A stretch of 64,000 bases of DNA from Streptomyces monomycini. GTDB lineage: Bacteria; Actinomycetota; Actinomycetes; Streptomycetales; Streptomycetaceae. The stretch covers positions 97,991 to 161,990 of the forward strand of contig NZ_JAFIQY010000016.1 in assembly GCF_022271435.1 (NCBI RefSeq), in the 5' to 3' direction. Below the pieces are notes generated by a model. The model saw only the letters and a list, made by a program, of their open reading frames with translations, searched no databases and was not told the DNA's origin. The position numbers and the translations under genes were made by a program. Shown piece by piece: positions 1 through 7,572 of this stretch (the stretch's first letter is position 1; the number at the start of each line of letters is the position of its first letter).

Positions 1-420
1 GTCGCGCATGCCTCGGTGGAGGACTGGCAGGCGATCCTCGATCTTGTCGCGGAGAAGGGCTGGCGGTGCCGGTACTCCGAGGGGGAGACGGTGCTTCCCG
101 TGCCCCGGGCGGAGTCCGTGCCGGCCCGCCCGGCGGATGCCGAGTACGCCGCACATCCGGAACTGCGGGTGTGGCCGACCGCCGACGTGTTGGCGATCTT
201 CCGATTCCGTACCGACGATGAAGTCGATTTCGACGTCGACCTGCGGGAGTTGCAGGGCCAGGACCGACTCGATGTGTTCTGCGGCTTCCTTCGGGAGATC
301 GGGCGGCGGCTGCGCAAGCCCGTACTGATGGACCCGGAAGGCGACTGCGGTCGTCCGGTGCTCGGCTTCGACGTCGCGGCCGATCGAGTCGTTCTGCTCG
401 CAGATCCGCAGGTCAGGTGA
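1..420 (+). CDS. Hypothetical protein, 5' end possibly outside window
   Basis: The frame is open from the first base, so the true start may lie upstream; a GTG at 16 would give 134 residues. I do not recognise a family. The protein is acidic and soluble, with no signal peptide or membrane segment. A central stretch (WPTADVLAIFRF, then DEVDFDVDLRELQGQ) has the look of a small alpha/beta domain. It ends with TGA at 418-420 and is followed by about 380 bases without a gene, so nothing links it to the sugar operon downstream. Codon bias (strong G/C at third positions) supports real coding. Confidence 0.6.
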   Translation, partial: VAHASVEDWQAILDLVAEKGWRCRYSEGETVLPVPRAESVPARPADAEYAAHPELRVWPTADVLAIFRFRTDDEVDFDVDLRELQGQDRLDVFCGFLREIGRRLRKPVLMDPEGDCGRPVLGFDVAADRVVLLADPQVR

Positions 421-801
421 GCGAGGCCGACGGCTGCGGGGCGCTGGGGTCCAGGTGGTGGCCCTCGGGGTGCTCCGGTGCACGCCCCTATGGCGGTGTC
501 AGGTTCGCGCCAATGATGTCGACACTCTGGGGTGTCGTGGGGCCGATGGCTAACGTGGTGGCGTGAGGCGTCCGAGAGGGCGAGTGACGGGTGAGCCGAG
601 AGGTGTGCCGCCGCCGGCCGCCACCGTTCGCAGCTCCCCCTGTGACGCAGGCCACTCTCACGCTGTCTTGACGACGGTGGCGTGTAATCGATTACGTAAG
701 CCCACACAAAATCGATTACACGCCGTTGTGCGATCGAGACGCCCTGCGCCGTGGTGTCCTCGACCTGCCTGCGCGGACCTGCACGGAAGGGCTGGGGCGG
801 G
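421..801. other. Intergenic region upstream of lacI-type regulator
   Basis: No convincing gene. It contains the promoter and twin operators at 668-721. Open frames here lack typical third-position GC bias or run into the regulator in another frame. Confidence 0.5.
668..721 (+). promoter_or_regulatory. Promoter with two LacI-type operators
   Basis: A TTGACG box (668-673) precedes two palindromes centred on ATCGAT. The first is GTGTAATCGATTACGT (682-697), with a perfect 12-base core at 684-695. The second is ACAAAATCGATTACAC (706-721). The consensus is GTGTAATC-GATTACAC. The two centres are 24 bases apart, slightly over two helical turns. A central CG dyad is typical of LacI-family sites, and the regulator gene starts 80 bases downstream. 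Autorepression and sugar-dependent control of the operon is an inference. Confidence 0.7.
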
Positions 802-1836
802 ATGGCGAAGATCAAGGATGTGGCCGAGCGGGCCGGGGTGTCCGTGGCGACCGTCTCCCGGGTGCTCAACGGGCGGAGCCCGGTGGCCGAGACGCGTGAA
901 CGGGTGCTCGCCGCCGTCGCGGAGCTGGGATACCGGCCCAACAACGTCGCCCGGGCCCTGCGGACCGCCCGTACCGGCACGCTCGGCCTGGTCATCAGTG
1001 ACCTGACCAACCCGTTCTTCACCGAGCTGGCCGACGCCGTCGAGGACGCCGCCCGCAGCCTCGGCTACAGCCTGATCATCGGCAACGCCGCCGAACGCCC
1101 CGGCCAGCAGGACGACTACATCCGTACGCTGCTGGACCGCCGTATCGACGGCCTGCTGGTCAGCTCGGCCGGTACCGGCTCCGCGATGCTGCACGAGGTC
1201 GTCGCCTCCGGCACACCGCTGGTGCTGCTGGACCGGATCGTGCCCGGCATCGACGCGCCGTGCGTACGGGCCGACGGCGCCGCGGCCCTCACCGACCTGG
1301 CCGCCCACCTCGCCGCCCTCGGTCGGCGGCGTCCCGCGATCATCGTCGCCCCGGCCGGCACCCCGACCGGCGACGAGCGGCTGAACCTCTTCCGTACGGC
1401 GCTGGCCACGCACGGCATAGCGCTGCCGGACGAGCGTGTCGGCTCCACGCCCGACCTCCAGCCCACCGGTGGCCGCCAGGTGATGCGCCGTCTCCTGGAC
1501 CTGCCCGAGGCGCCCGACGCCGTATTGGCCACCGACAACCTGATGGCGCTCGGCGCGATGGACGAGATCCGCGCGCGCGGGCTGCGGGTGCCCGACGACA
1601 TGGCGCTGGTCGTGTACGACGACGTGCCGTGGTTCGCGCACATCGACCCGCCGCTCACCGCCATCGCGCAGCCCACCCGCGAGCTGGGCCGGGCCGCCCT
1701 GCACACCCTGCTGGAACGGATCGAGGGGCGCGCGCCCGGCTGCGTACTGCTGCCGGCCCGCCTCGTCACCCGCCGCTCCTGCGGCGAACCGGGCACCACC
1801 CGTGAGGACACCCAAGAGGAGGAGGGCAGCGCATGA
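802..1836 (+). CDS. LacI-family transcriptional regulator of the ribose-type operon
   Basis: DNA-binding repressor of 344 residues. The N-terminal LacI helix-turn-helix and hinge (KIKDVAERAGVSVATVSRVL, residues 3-22) is followed by a periplasmic-binding-protein-like sensor domain (about 60-335). I chose ATG 802 rather than the in-frame GTG at 751 because LacI proteins begin just before this helix and a GGAAGG ribosome site lies at 784-789. Its stop overlaps the start of the ATPase gene (ATGA, 1833-1836), so it is translationally coupled to the transporter and is probably its dedicated regulator. The two palindromes upstream are likely operators. Effector (ribose or another pentose) is inferred from the neighbours. 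Confidence 0.9.
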   Translation: MAKIKDVAERAGVSVATVSRVLNGRSPVAETRERVLAAVAELGYRPNNVARALRTARTGTLGLVISDLTNPFFTELADAVEDAARSLGYSLIIGNAAERPGQQDDYIRTLLDRRIDGLLVSSAGTGSAMLHEVVASGTPLVLLDRIVPGIDAPCVRADGAAALTDLAAHLAALGRRRPAIIVAPAGTPTGDERLNLFRTALATHGIALPDERVGSTPDLQPTGGRQVMRRLLDLPEAPDAVLATDNLMALGAMDEIRARGLRVPDDMALVVYDDVPWFAHIDPPLTAIAQPTRELGRAALHTLLERIEGRAPGCVLLPARLVTRRSCGEPGTTREDTQEEEGSA

Positions 1837-3608
1837 CCGACGTCAACGACGACGTTCGGGACGCCGCACCGGCCGGCCGTGAACTGCTGCGCGTGGAGGG
1901 GGTGACGAAGTCGTTCCCCGGCGTGCGCGCGCTGGACGGTGTGGATCTGAGCCTGCGCGCGGGCGAGGTGCACGTCCTGCTCGGTGAGAACGGCGCGGGC
2001 AAGAGCACCCTGATCAAGATGCTCTCCGGCGCCCATCGCCCCGACGCGGGCCGCATCCTCGTGGCCGACAGCCCGACCGACGGCCCGACCGGCGGTCCGA
2101 CCGGCGGCCCGCCCCACGGCCCCGGCGGCCGCAGTGCCCCCGCCCCCACCGCAGCCCCCGGCACCCCTCCCGCCACTCTCCACGAGGTGCACATCCGCAC
2201 CGCCCAGGACGCCGAACGCCTCGGAATCGCCACCATCCACCAGGAGTTCAACCTCGTCCCCCGGCTGACCGTCGCGGAGAACATCTTCCTCGGCCGGCCG
2301 CCGCGCACCGCGCTCCGCCTGATCGACAAGAAGGCCATGCGGGCGCGCGCCGCCGAACTGCTGCGCCGGGTACGCCTGGACGTCTCCCCGGACACCCCGG
2401 TCGCCGAACTGGGCATCGCCCGGCTCCAGATGGTCGAGATAGCCAAGGCGCTGAGCCTGCGCGCCCGCGTCCTGATCATGGACGAGCCGACCGCCGTACT
2501 GACCTCCGAGGAGGTCGAGACCCTCTTCGGCATCGTGCGCGAACTGCGCGCCGACGGCGTGGGGATCATCTTCATCACCCACCACCTGGAGGAGATCGGC
2601 GCCCTCGGCGACCGCGTCACCGTGCTGCGTGACGGCCGCTCGGTCGCCGAGGTCCCGGCCGGTACGGACGAGGACGAGCTGATCCGCCTGATGGTGGGCC
2701 GGGACATCGCCGAGCAGTACCCGCGGCAGCGCCCGGACGAGCCCGGCGCGCCGCTGCTGCGCGTCCGCGGCCTGACCCGGCACGGCCCGAACGGCACGCC
2801 CGTCTTCGAGGACGTCGGCTTCGAGGTGCGGGCCGGTGAGGTCGTCGGTCTCGCGGGCCTGGTCGGCGCGGGCCGTACCGAGGTCGCGCGGTCGGTCTTC
2901 GGCGTGGACCGGTACGACGCCGGGACCGTCGAGGTCGACGGGCAGGTCCTGGCACCCGGCGACGTACGGGCCGCGATGCGCGCCGGGCTCGGTCTGGTCC
3001 CCGAGGACCGCAAGGGCCAGGGGCTGGTCCTGGACGCCTCCCTCCAGGACAACCTGACGCTCGCCCGGCTGGACCGCGACACCCGCGGCGGCCTGGTCGA
3101 CCGGCGCGGCCAGCGGCGCGCGGCCGCCGAGGTGGCCGCCCGGCTGAAGGTACGGATGAGCGGCCTGGGACAGCACGCGCGCACCCTCTCCGGCGGCAAC
3201 CAGCAGAAGGTCGTCATCGGCAAATGGCTGCTGGCCGACACCCGGCTGCTGATCCTGGACGAGCCGACGCGCGGCATCGACGTGGGCGCGAAGGTCGAGA
3301 TCTACCGGCTGGTCAACGAGCTGACGGCAGCCGGCCGCGCGGTGCTGATGATCTCCAGCGACCTGCCCGAGGTGCTCGGTATGAGCGACCGGGTGCTGGT
3401 CATGGCCCAGGGGCGGCTCGCCGGTGAACTCTCCGGCGACGAGGCGACGCAGGACGCGGTGATGGAACTGGCGGTACGGCCCGCCGACGGCGCGCCCGGA
3501 CCGCACGGGACGGCACCTCACGGGCACGGGACGGCACCCCACGGGCACGGGACGGCACCGCACACGACGACGAACGAGAGCGCGAAGGAGGGCTCCGATG
3601 TCCGCTGA
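1833..3608 (+). CDS. rbsA: Sugar ABC transporter ATP-binding protein, RbsA-like, two ATPase domains
   Basis: Cytoplasmic energy-coupling subunit of a ribose-type importer, 591 residues. Domain 1: Walker A GENGAGKST (51-59), Walker B IMDEPTAVL. Domain 2: the degenerate Walker A typical of this family (GLAGLVGAGRTE), signature LSGGNQQKV and Walker B ILDEPTRGID. Two oddities: residues about 80-117, just after domain-1 Walker A, are a Pro/Gly/Thr-rich insertion absent from ordinary RbsA, and the C-terminus carries three HGTAPHG repeats (21-base units, 3504-3566). It overlaps the regulator upstream by 4 bases and the permease downstream by 11 bases. MglA/XylG-type specificity cannot be excluded. 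Confidence 0.92.
   Translation: MTDVNDDVRDAAPAGRELLRVEGVTKSFPGVRALDGVDLSLRAGEVHVLLGENGAGKSTLIKMLSGAHRPDAGRILVADSPTDGPTGGPTGGPPHGPGGRSAPAPTAAPGTPPATLHEVHIRTAQDAERLGIATIHQEFNLVPRLTVAENIFLGRPPRTALRLIDKKAMRARAAELLRRVRLDVSPDTPVAELGIARLQMVEIAKALSLRARVLIMDEPTAVLTSEEVETLFGIVRELRADGVGIIFITHHLEEIGALGDRVTVLRDGRSVAEVPAGTDEDELIRLMVGRDIAEQYPRQRPDEPGAPLLRVRGLTRHGPNGTPVFEDVGFEVRAGEVVGLAGLVGAGRTEVARSVFGVDRYDAGTVEVDGQVLAPGDVRAAMRAGLGLVPEDRKGQGLVLDASLQDNLTLARLDRDTRGGLVDRRGQRRAAAEVAARLKVRMSGLGQHARTLSGGNQQKVVIGKWLLADTRLLILDEPTRGIDVGAKVEIYRLVNELTAAGRAVLMISSDLPEVLGMSDRVLVMAQGRLAGELSGDEATQDAVMELAVRPADGAPGPHGTAPHGHGTAPHGHGTAPHTTTNESAKEGSDVR
3504..3566 (+). repeat. Three 21-bp tandem repeats at the end of the ATPase gene
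   Basis: Units start at 3504, 3525 and 3546 and encode HGTAPHG-like repeats in the tail after the second ATPase domain. They preserve the frame. Confidence 0.85.
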
Positions 3609-4605
3609 TGTGAAGACGGGAGCGGCCGCCGAGGCGGTCGGCACCACCCCGCCCGATGACGGCCTCGGCCCCTGGTTCACCCGGGCCGTCCTGAAGAACG
3701 GCCCGCTGGGCGGCCTGATCGCCCTGGTCGTGGTGATGGCGATCCTGTCCGGGGACTTCCTGAACGGGCAGAACCTCCTCAACGTGGGCGTCCAGGCATC
3801 CGTCACCGCCGTCCTCGCCTTCGGCGTCACCTTCGTGATCGTCTCGGCCGGCATCGACCTGTCGGTCGGCTCGGTGGCCGCCCTCAGCGCCACCGTGGTC
3901 GCCTGGGCCGCGACCGACGCGGGCCTGCCGGTGTGGGCCGCCGTCCTGCTGGGCCTCGCGCTCGGCGCGGCGGCCGGCCTGGTCTCCGGCGCGCTGGTCG
4001 CGTACGGGAAGCTGCCCGCCTTCATCGCCACCCTCGCGATGCTCTCCGTCGGCCGCGGCCTCGCCCTGGTGATCACCGGCGGCACGCCGATCCCCTTCCC
4101 GGCCTCGGTCAGCAAGCTGGGGGACACGCTGGGCGGCTGGCTGCCCGTCCCGGTCCTGGTCATGATCGCGATGGGGCTCGTGGCGGCGCTGGTCCTCAAC
4201 CGGACGTACGCGGGCCGCGCGATGTTCGCCATCGGCGGCAACGAGGAGGCGGCCCGGCTCTCCGGCATCGACGTCAAGCGCCGCAAGCTGGTGATCTACG
4301 CGATGTCCGGACTGTTCGCGGCGGTCGCGGGCATCGTCCTCGCGGCCCGGCTGACCTCGGCCCAGCCGCAGGCCGCCGTCGGCTACGAACTCGACGCGAT
4401 CGCCGCCGTCGTGATCGGCGGCGCCAGCCTCTCCGGCGGCTCCGGCAAGGCGTCCGGCACGCTCATCGGCGCACTGATCCTCGCCGTGCTGCGCAACGGC
4501 CTGAACCTGCTGAGCGTCTCGGCGTTCTGGCAGCAGGTGGCGACCGGCCTGGTCATCGCGCTGGCGGTGCTCCTGGACACGCTGCGGCGCCGGAGCGCGC
4601 GATGA
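3598..4605 (+). CDS. rbsC: Sugar ABC transporter permease, RbsC-like
   Basis: Membrane channel subunit of 335 residues with a cytoplasmic N-terminus (about 35 residues) and eight or more hydrophobic segments. The family signature region GIDLSVGSVAAL lies after the second segment, and the conserved loop with NEEAARLSGIDVKRRKL contacts the ATPase. ATG 3598 has a strong GAAGGAGG site 6 bases upstream and overlaps the ATPase gene by 11 bases. The TGA stop overlaps the next ATG (ATGA, 4602-4605), so the operon is tightly coupled. Substrate ribose is inferred from the adjacent ribokinase. Confidence 0.92.
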   Translation: MSADVKTGAAAEAVGTTPPDDGLGPWFTRAVLKNGPLGGLIALVVVMAILSGDFLNGQNLLNVGVQASVTAVLAFGVTFVIVSAGIDLSVGSVAALSATVVAWAATDAGLPVWAAVLLGLALGAAAGLVSGALVAYGKLPAFIATLAMLSVGRGLALVITGGTPIPFPASVSKLGDTLGGWLPVPVLVMIAMGLVAALVLNRTYAGRAMFAIGGNEEAARLSGIDVKRRKLVIYAMSGLFAAVAGIVLAARLTSAQPQAAVGYELDAIAAVVIGGASLSGGSGKASGTLIGALILAVLRNGLNLLSVSAFWQQVATGLVIALAVLLDTLRRRSAR

Positions 4606-5756
4606 GGCGGCGTACGGGGCTGGTGGGCCGCGATGCGTCCGGTGGGGGTGCGGGTTCGTTCCGTGAGTGGCGTACGGGGCTGGTGGGCCGCGATGCGTCC
4701 GGTGGGGGTGCGGGTTCGTTCCGTGAGTGGCGTACGGGGCAGCTGGGCCGCAGTACGTCTGGTGGGGGCACGGGTGCGTTCCGCGAGCGGCGCACCGGGC
4801 TGCTCGGCCGCAATACGCCCGGCAAGGGCACCACCTCGCTCCGCAGACGTACGGGCCTGCTCGGCGCGGCCGTCCTGGCCGGCGCCCTCGCCCTGTCCGG
4901 CTGCGAGCGCGGCGGCGACACGGACCTGGGCCTGGCCCTGTCCACCCTGAACAACCCGTTCTTCGTCGCCGTCCGGGAGGGCGCGCAGGCCGAGGCGGAC
5001 CGGCGCGGCCTGAACATCAACATCACCGACGCGCAGAACGACCCCATGCAGCAGATCAACCAGATGGAGACGTTCACCAGCCAGGACGTCAAGGCGGCGA
5101 TCATCAACCCGGTGGACTCCGACGCCGCGGTACCGGCCGTCGGGGTCGCCAACCGGGCGGACGTGCCGGTGATCTCCCTCGACCGCGGCGTCAACGGCGG
5201 CCGGGTCGGCTCGGCCATCGCCTCGGACAATGTCGCGGGCGGCCGGCTCGCCGCGAAGACGCTGGCCGAGTCCCTCGGCGGCAAGGGCAAGGTGGCCTTC
5301 CTGGAGGGCCAGCCCGGTACCTCGGCCGCCCGGGAGCGCGGGCAGGGCTTCGAGGAGGGCATCAAGGCGTACCCGGGCATCCAGGTGGTGGCGCGGCAGC
5401 CCGCCGACTTCGACCGGGCCAAGGGCATGGACGTGATGTCCAATATGCTCCAAGTACACCGGGACATCGGCGGCGTCTTCGCGGCCAACGACGAGATGGC
5501 GCTCGGCGCCGCCAAGTCGCTGGGCGCCCGGGCGGGCAAGGACGTGAAGATCGTGGCGTTCGACGGGACGCCGGAGGGCGTCGCGGCGGTACGCGGCGGA
5601 ACGCTGACCGCCACGGTCGCCCAGCAGCCCAAGCTGCTGGGCAGGCAGGCCGTGGAGCAGGCGCTCAAGGCGGCGCGCGGCGAGCGGCTGCCGAAGCAGG
5701 TGAAGGTGCCGGTGGTCCTGGTGACCGGCAAGAACGCGGCGGAATTCGATGGGTGA
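4602..5756 (+). CDS. rbsB: Sugar-binding lipoprotein, RbsB-like, with repeated N-terminal leader
   Basis: Solute-binding protein of the importer, 384 residues if ATG 4602 (coupled to the permease stop) is the start. A lipoprotein signal peptide (RTGLLGAAVLAG, lipobox LSGC) places the lipidated cysteine at residue 101, leaving about 284 residues of type-I periplasmic-binding fold (LSTLNNPFF near its start, as in RbsB). The 80 residues before the signal are four copies of a 19-20 residue unit beginning RTGL, apparently duplicated from the start of the signal sequence itself. Internal GTG codons could also initiate. Whether the long leader is translated and tolerated by Sec/Lsp is unknown. Confidence 0.88.
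   Translation: MRRRTGLVGRDASGGGAGSFREWRTGLVGRDASGGGAGSFREWRTGQLGRSTSGGGTGAFRERRTGLLGRNTPGKGTTSLRRRTGLLGAAVLAGALALSGCERGGDTDLGLALSTLNNPFFVAVREGAQAEADRRGLNINITDAQNDPMQQINQMETFTSQDVKAAIINPVDSDAAVPAVGVANRADVPVISLDRGVNGGRVGSAIASDNVAGGRLAAKTLAESLGGKGKVAFLEGQPGTSAARERGQGFEEGIKAYPGIQVVARQPADFDRAKGMDVMSNMLQVHRDIGGVFAANDEMALGAAKSLGARAGKDVKIVAFDGTPEGVAAVRGGTLTATVAQQPKLLGRQAVEQALKAARGERLPKQVKVPVVLVTGKNAAEFDG
4611..4847 (+). repeat. Four tandem 57-60 bp repeats before the rbsB signal peptide
   Basis: Units at 4611-4670 and 4671-4730 are identical. Unit 4731-4790 is diverged and unit 4791-4847 is diverged and 3 bases shorter. All begin CGTACGGGGCT or a close variant, which also begins the true signal peptide at 4848. 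All are in frame. Confidence 0.95.
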
Positions 5757-6663
5757 GAAGCAGATGTACGACGTACTGGTAGTGGGCTCGGCCAACGCGG
5801 ACCTGACGGTCCGGGTGGCGCGGCGGCCCGGCGCGGGCGAGACCGTGCACGGCTCCGACCTGGTCGAGTCGGCGGGCGGCAAGGGCGCCAACCAGGCGGC
5901 CGCCGCCGCCCGGCTCGGCGGCCGGGTCGGGCTGCTGGCCCGGGTCGGCGACGACGCGTACGGCGAGCTGCTGCTGGACGCGCAGCGCGCCGCGGGCACG
6001 GACGTCGCGCACGTGATCGTCGAGTCCGGCGCCCGTACCGGCACCGCGATGATCATCGTCGGGCCGGACGGCGACAACAGCATCGTCGTCTCCCCGGGCG
6101 CCAACGCGGCGCTCACCCCCGAGGACGTGGCGGCCGCCCGCGACGTCATCGCCGCGTCCGCCGCCGTCTCCCTCCAGCTGGAGGTGCCCATGGAGACGGT
6201 ACGGGCCACCGCCGCCACGGCCACGGAGACCGGCACCCGGGTGGTCCTCAACCCGTCCCCGACCCCCGACAGCCTCGACCCGGAGCTGCTCGCCGCCGCC
6301 GACCCCCTGGTGGTCAACGAGCACGAGGCGCAGCAGCTCGCGGGCCGCGGCGAAGGCACCCCGGAGAACTGGGCCCAGGCGCTGCGCGAGCAGGGCGCCC
6401 GCTCGGTCGTGGTCACCCTCGGCGGCGACGGCGCGCTGGTCGTGGACGGCGAGGGCGGCACCGGCCGGGTCCCCGGCGTCAAGGTGGAGGCCGTCGACAC
6501 CACGGGCGCGGGCGACGCCTTCACCGGCGCCCTCGCGACCCGCCTGGCCCACGGCGACTCCCTCACGGACGCGGCCCGCTTCGCCGTACGGGTGGGCGCC
6601 GCGGCCGTCACCAAGCCGGGCGCCCAGCCGTCCTACCCGACGCTGGACGAACTGCCCTCCTGA
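5749..6663 (+). CDS. rbsK: Ribokinase, PfkB family
   Basis: Phosphorylates D-ribose at O5 with ATP after uptake. It has 304 residues, or 299 if the in-frame ATG at 5764 is used; the latter has GAGAAG just upstream, while 5749 overlaps the rbsB stop. Signature 1 GGKGANQAAAAARLGG (near residue 45) and signature 2 DTTGAGDAFTGAL (catalytic Asp in GAGD) are intact. It is the last gene of the lacI-rbsA-C-B-K operon and is followed by a terminator hairpin. Its presence is the main reason for calling the transporter ribose-type. Confidence 0.92.
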   Translation: MGEKQMYDVLVVGSANADLTVRVARRPGAGETVHGSDLVESAGGKGANQAAAAARLGGRVGLLARVGDDAYGELLLDAQRAAGTDVAHVIVESGARTGTAMIIVGPDGDNSIVVSPGANAALTPEDVAAARDVIAASAAVSLQLEVPMETVRATAATATETGTRVVLNPSPTPDSLDPELLAAADPLVVNEHEAQQLAGRGEGTPENWAQALREQGARSVVVTLGGDGALVVDGEGGTGRVPGVKVEAVDTTGAGDAFTGALATRLAHGDSLTDAARFAVRVGAAAVTKPGAQPSYPTLDELPS

Positions 6664-6684
6664 GCGGAGGCACACGCGGGGCGC

Positions 6685-6715
6685 GGCGGGACGGCCGTAC
6701 GCAGGCCGTCCCGCC
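6685..6715 (+). terminator. Hairpin terminator after rbsK
   Basis: GCGGGACGGCC (6686-6696) pairs perfectly with 6704-6714 across a 7-base loop, plus one flanking pair. There is no T run, as is common in Streptomyces. It lies between convergent genes. Confidence 0.7.
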
Positions 6716-6798
6716 CGCGACCGCTCACCTCTGGTGCATCGTCAGCGGTGGGGAACCACCTTCCGCAGGCTGCTACCGGACGTCGCGCAGGTCTCGGA

Positions 6799-7572
6799 TC
6801 ACCGGTTGCTCACCGGCTCCCGTATACCTTCAGGTTCCGCCTGCCCGGCGGCCCGCCTCACCTCGGCCACGGCCGCCCCGGCCCCGCCGTCCAGGCGCGC
6901 GAGGCAGGTCCCGTCCGCCGCCCATATACCGCTGTACCCGCAGGCCACGCTCTCGCTCCCCGGGCCGACGCCGTTGGCGAGCAGTACGTCGAGCCCGTTG
7001 TCCCGCGCCGTGGCGGCGTACTGCTCCGTGCGCTCCACCGAGTCGTGGAACGAGCTGGCCAGATACACCTGGCAGCCGTCGGCAGCGGCCTGCTCGGCCA
7101 GCTCGGGGAAGGCGTTGTCGTAGCAGGTGGCGAGGGCGAACTTCAGGCCGCCGAAGGTGAACCGGCCGCCCGCGTCCGGACCCGCCGTGAACAGTCCGGT
7201 CTCCCGGCCGTACAGGTGGTGCTTGTCGTAGCGGGTCAGCAGCGCGCCGTCCGGCCCGTACACGAACGACGCGATCGTCATGCCGTCCGCCGTGTTCGCC
7301 GGGCCACGGCCCGGGCAGTTGACCACCGCGGCGACGCCGGCCGCCCGGCACGCATCCCGGACGGGGTCCAGCCGCGGGTCGTCCGGCGCGAGGGTGTACT
7401 GCTCCGGGGCGGCGGCTATCGCGTCGAGCTCGTAGTTGGTCAGGGCCAGCTCGGCGAAGACGACCAGCTCGGCACCGCGGCCGGCGGCCTCGGTGAGCAG
7501 GGCGGCCATCCGCGCCGCGTTGGCTTCGACGTCCAGGGGCGCGGACGGGAATTGTGCTGCTGCGACGATCAT
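6799..7572 (-). CDS. Carbon-nitrogen hydrolase (nitrilase superfamily)
   Basis: Amidase/nitrilase-fold enzyme of 257 residues. The Glu-Lys-Cys triad is visible: E41 in VFAELALTN, K117 in YDKHHLYG and C150 in ATCYDNAFPE. No transmembrane part. The start codon overlaps the stop of the upstream peptidase-like gene (ATGA on the minus strand, 7569-7572), so the two are translationally coupled and probably act on related amide or peptide substrates. Subfamily (omega-amidase, N-carbamoylase or other) cannot be fixed from motifs. Confidence 0.85.
   Translation of the reverse strand: MIVAAAQFPSAPLDVEANAARMAALLTEAAGRGAELVVFAELALTNYELDAIAAAPEQYTLAPDDPRLDPVRDACRAAGVAAVVNCPGRGPANTADGMTIASFVYGPDGALLTRYDKHHLYGRETGLFTAGPDAGGRFTFGGLKFALATCYDNAFPELAEQAAADGCQVYLASSFHDSVERTEQYAATARDNGLDVLLANGVGPGSESVACGYSGIWAADGTCLARLDGGAGAAVAEVRRAAGQAEPEGIREPVSNR

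Noticed and set aside
1116..4286. Very long minus-strand frame (over 1000 codons) opposite the rbs genes
   Set aside because: Antisense shadow caused by high GC; the plus strand encodes clear ABC-transporter motifs.
3933..4601. N-terminal extension of the rbsB frame into rbsC
   Set aside because: It is an alternate frame of the permease; ATG 4602 is coupled to the rbsC stop.
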